Source: an uncultured Oceanospirillaceae bacterium (GTDB lineage Bacteria > Pseudomonadota > Gammaproteobacteria > Pseudomonadales > Balneatricaceae). From it: a DNA stretch of 64,000 nucleotides. The stretch is from positions 1-64,000 of the forward strand of contig CAKZPE010000014.1 in the NCBI GenBank assembly GCA_937138495.1, in the 5' to 3' direction. Below the pieces are notes generated by a model. The model was not told the origin of the DNA. It searched no databases and was given only the letters and a program-made list of their open reading frames with translations. Positions 63,798 through 64,000 of the stretch are shown here, in pieces (the stretch's first letter is position 1; every line of letters begins with the position of its first letter). The position numbers and the translations under genes were made by a program.

Positions 63798-64000
63798 TTA
63801 CTGAAAATCTGCCACCAACTTATGCACAGGGATCATCACATCCCTGCCGGTTTTCTGATAAAGCCGGTAAGCGGCGGTGATCCGGTGCCCACCATCCTCA
63901 AGCATATAAGTTTTACCGCACCCGCAATTAAGCAAGCGGATTGGCTGACTGACGGGATTGCCCATTTTTAGAGAGTTAAAGACCGTGCTCAGCCGGTCAT
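63798..64000 (-). CDS. ParB/sulfiredoxin-like domain protein, C-terminal part (truncated by window edge)
   Basis: The last 67 codons of a gene that runs into the next sequence. Visible residues (DRLSTVFNSLKMGNPVSQPI, then RLLNCGCGKTYMLEDGGHRI, then TAAYRLYQKTGRDVMIPVHK) contain EDGGHRITAAY, which matches the 'DG.HR..A' core of ParB N-terminal nuclease/sulfiredoxin folds. A CGC motif stands just before it. It could be a ParB-like nuclease or a sulfiredoxin-like nucleotide-binding protein; the missing N-terminal part is needed to decide. Confidence 0.6.
   Translation of the reverse strand, partial: DRLSTVFNSLKMGNPVSQPIRLLNCGCGKTYMLEDGGHRITAAYRLYQKTGRDVMIPVHKLVADFQ

Noticed and set aside
1..64000. 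CRISPR array, tRNA or rRNA genes, complete insertion sequence
   Set aside because: I looked for regularly spaced direct repeats, cloverleaf-like GGTTCRANYCC segments and transposase motifs, and none was convincing. No array of spacer-repeat type was noticed.

Overview
The window is 64 kb of chromosome from a marine gammaproteobacterium, most likely of the Oceanospirillaceae/Oceanospirillales type. This is inferred from conserved gammaproteobacterial neighbourhoods (nnr-tsaE-amiB-mutL with queG divergent; orn/rsgA divergent; rhdA-psd-ygfZ; prfB-lysS; lptF-lptG divergent from pepA-holC-valS) combined with marine-type accessory genes: two methyl-accepting chemotaxis proteins, a BCCT transporter, a trimethylamine methyltransferase (MttB) family protein, an OFA-type carboxylate transporter, an alanine/Na+ symporter and a YeeE-type sulfur transporter. 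I saw no tRNA, rRNA, CRISPR array or insertion sequence.

Layout. 1-4936: mutL (partial), amiB, tsaE and nnr on the minus strand, with queG divergent. 4967-8317: a Cache-type chemoreceptor, a long spacer, then orn. 8486-14705: rsgA, an HDOD signalling protein, rhodanese rhdA, psd, ygfZ and a small hypothetical gene. 14774-20554 (minus): a secreted NTF2-like protein, an EamA transporter, ung, a small membrane protein, lysS and prfB. 20760-25676: a TauE transporter, flavodoxin, a phasin-like protein, a Sel1-repeat protein, a YeeE/YedE transporter and an RDD protein. 25748-33416: lptG/lptF, pepA, holC, valS. 33417-39233 is the most foreign-looking stretch: a structured palindromic intergenic element after valS, a membrane protein, a spermidine-synthase-like protein, a very AT-rich gene for a SIR2-STAND(NB-ARC)-helical-repeat protein (candidate phage defence) and a DUF2726 protein. 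39234-44311: a second chemoreceptor, small unknowns, an orphan XRE regulator and an NmrA-like protein. 44356-49679: an OFA transporter followed upstream by a histidine kinase and a sigma-54 response regulator; a textbook -24/-12 promoter lies in front of the transporter, so the three genes read as one regulatory cassette. 49855-55191: a short BCCT transporter behind a 30-bp double palindrome, a small membrane protein, a LysE exporter, a LysR regulator and a divergent non-pyrrolysine MttB homologue, probably a quaternary-amine module. 55311-58391: a P-loop kinase-like protein, a DHH phosphoesterase, a long folded-looking spacer and a YcfL-like lipoprotein. 58579-64000: a DTW-domain tRNA-modifying enzyme, an ABC-F ATPase (YbiT type), an alanine/Na+ symporter with a universal stress protein, an Lrp/AsnC regulator and a partial ParB/Srx-like gene.

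The most interesting points are the SIR2-STAND gene and its neighbourhood, the structured spacer RNAs/elements at 33.6 kb and 57.7 kb, the sigma-54-controlled transporter cassette, the unusual BCCT plus MttB set without a visible corrinoid protein, and a prfB gene lacking the usual programmed frameshift. All family names come from reading motifs by eye; no database search was run.
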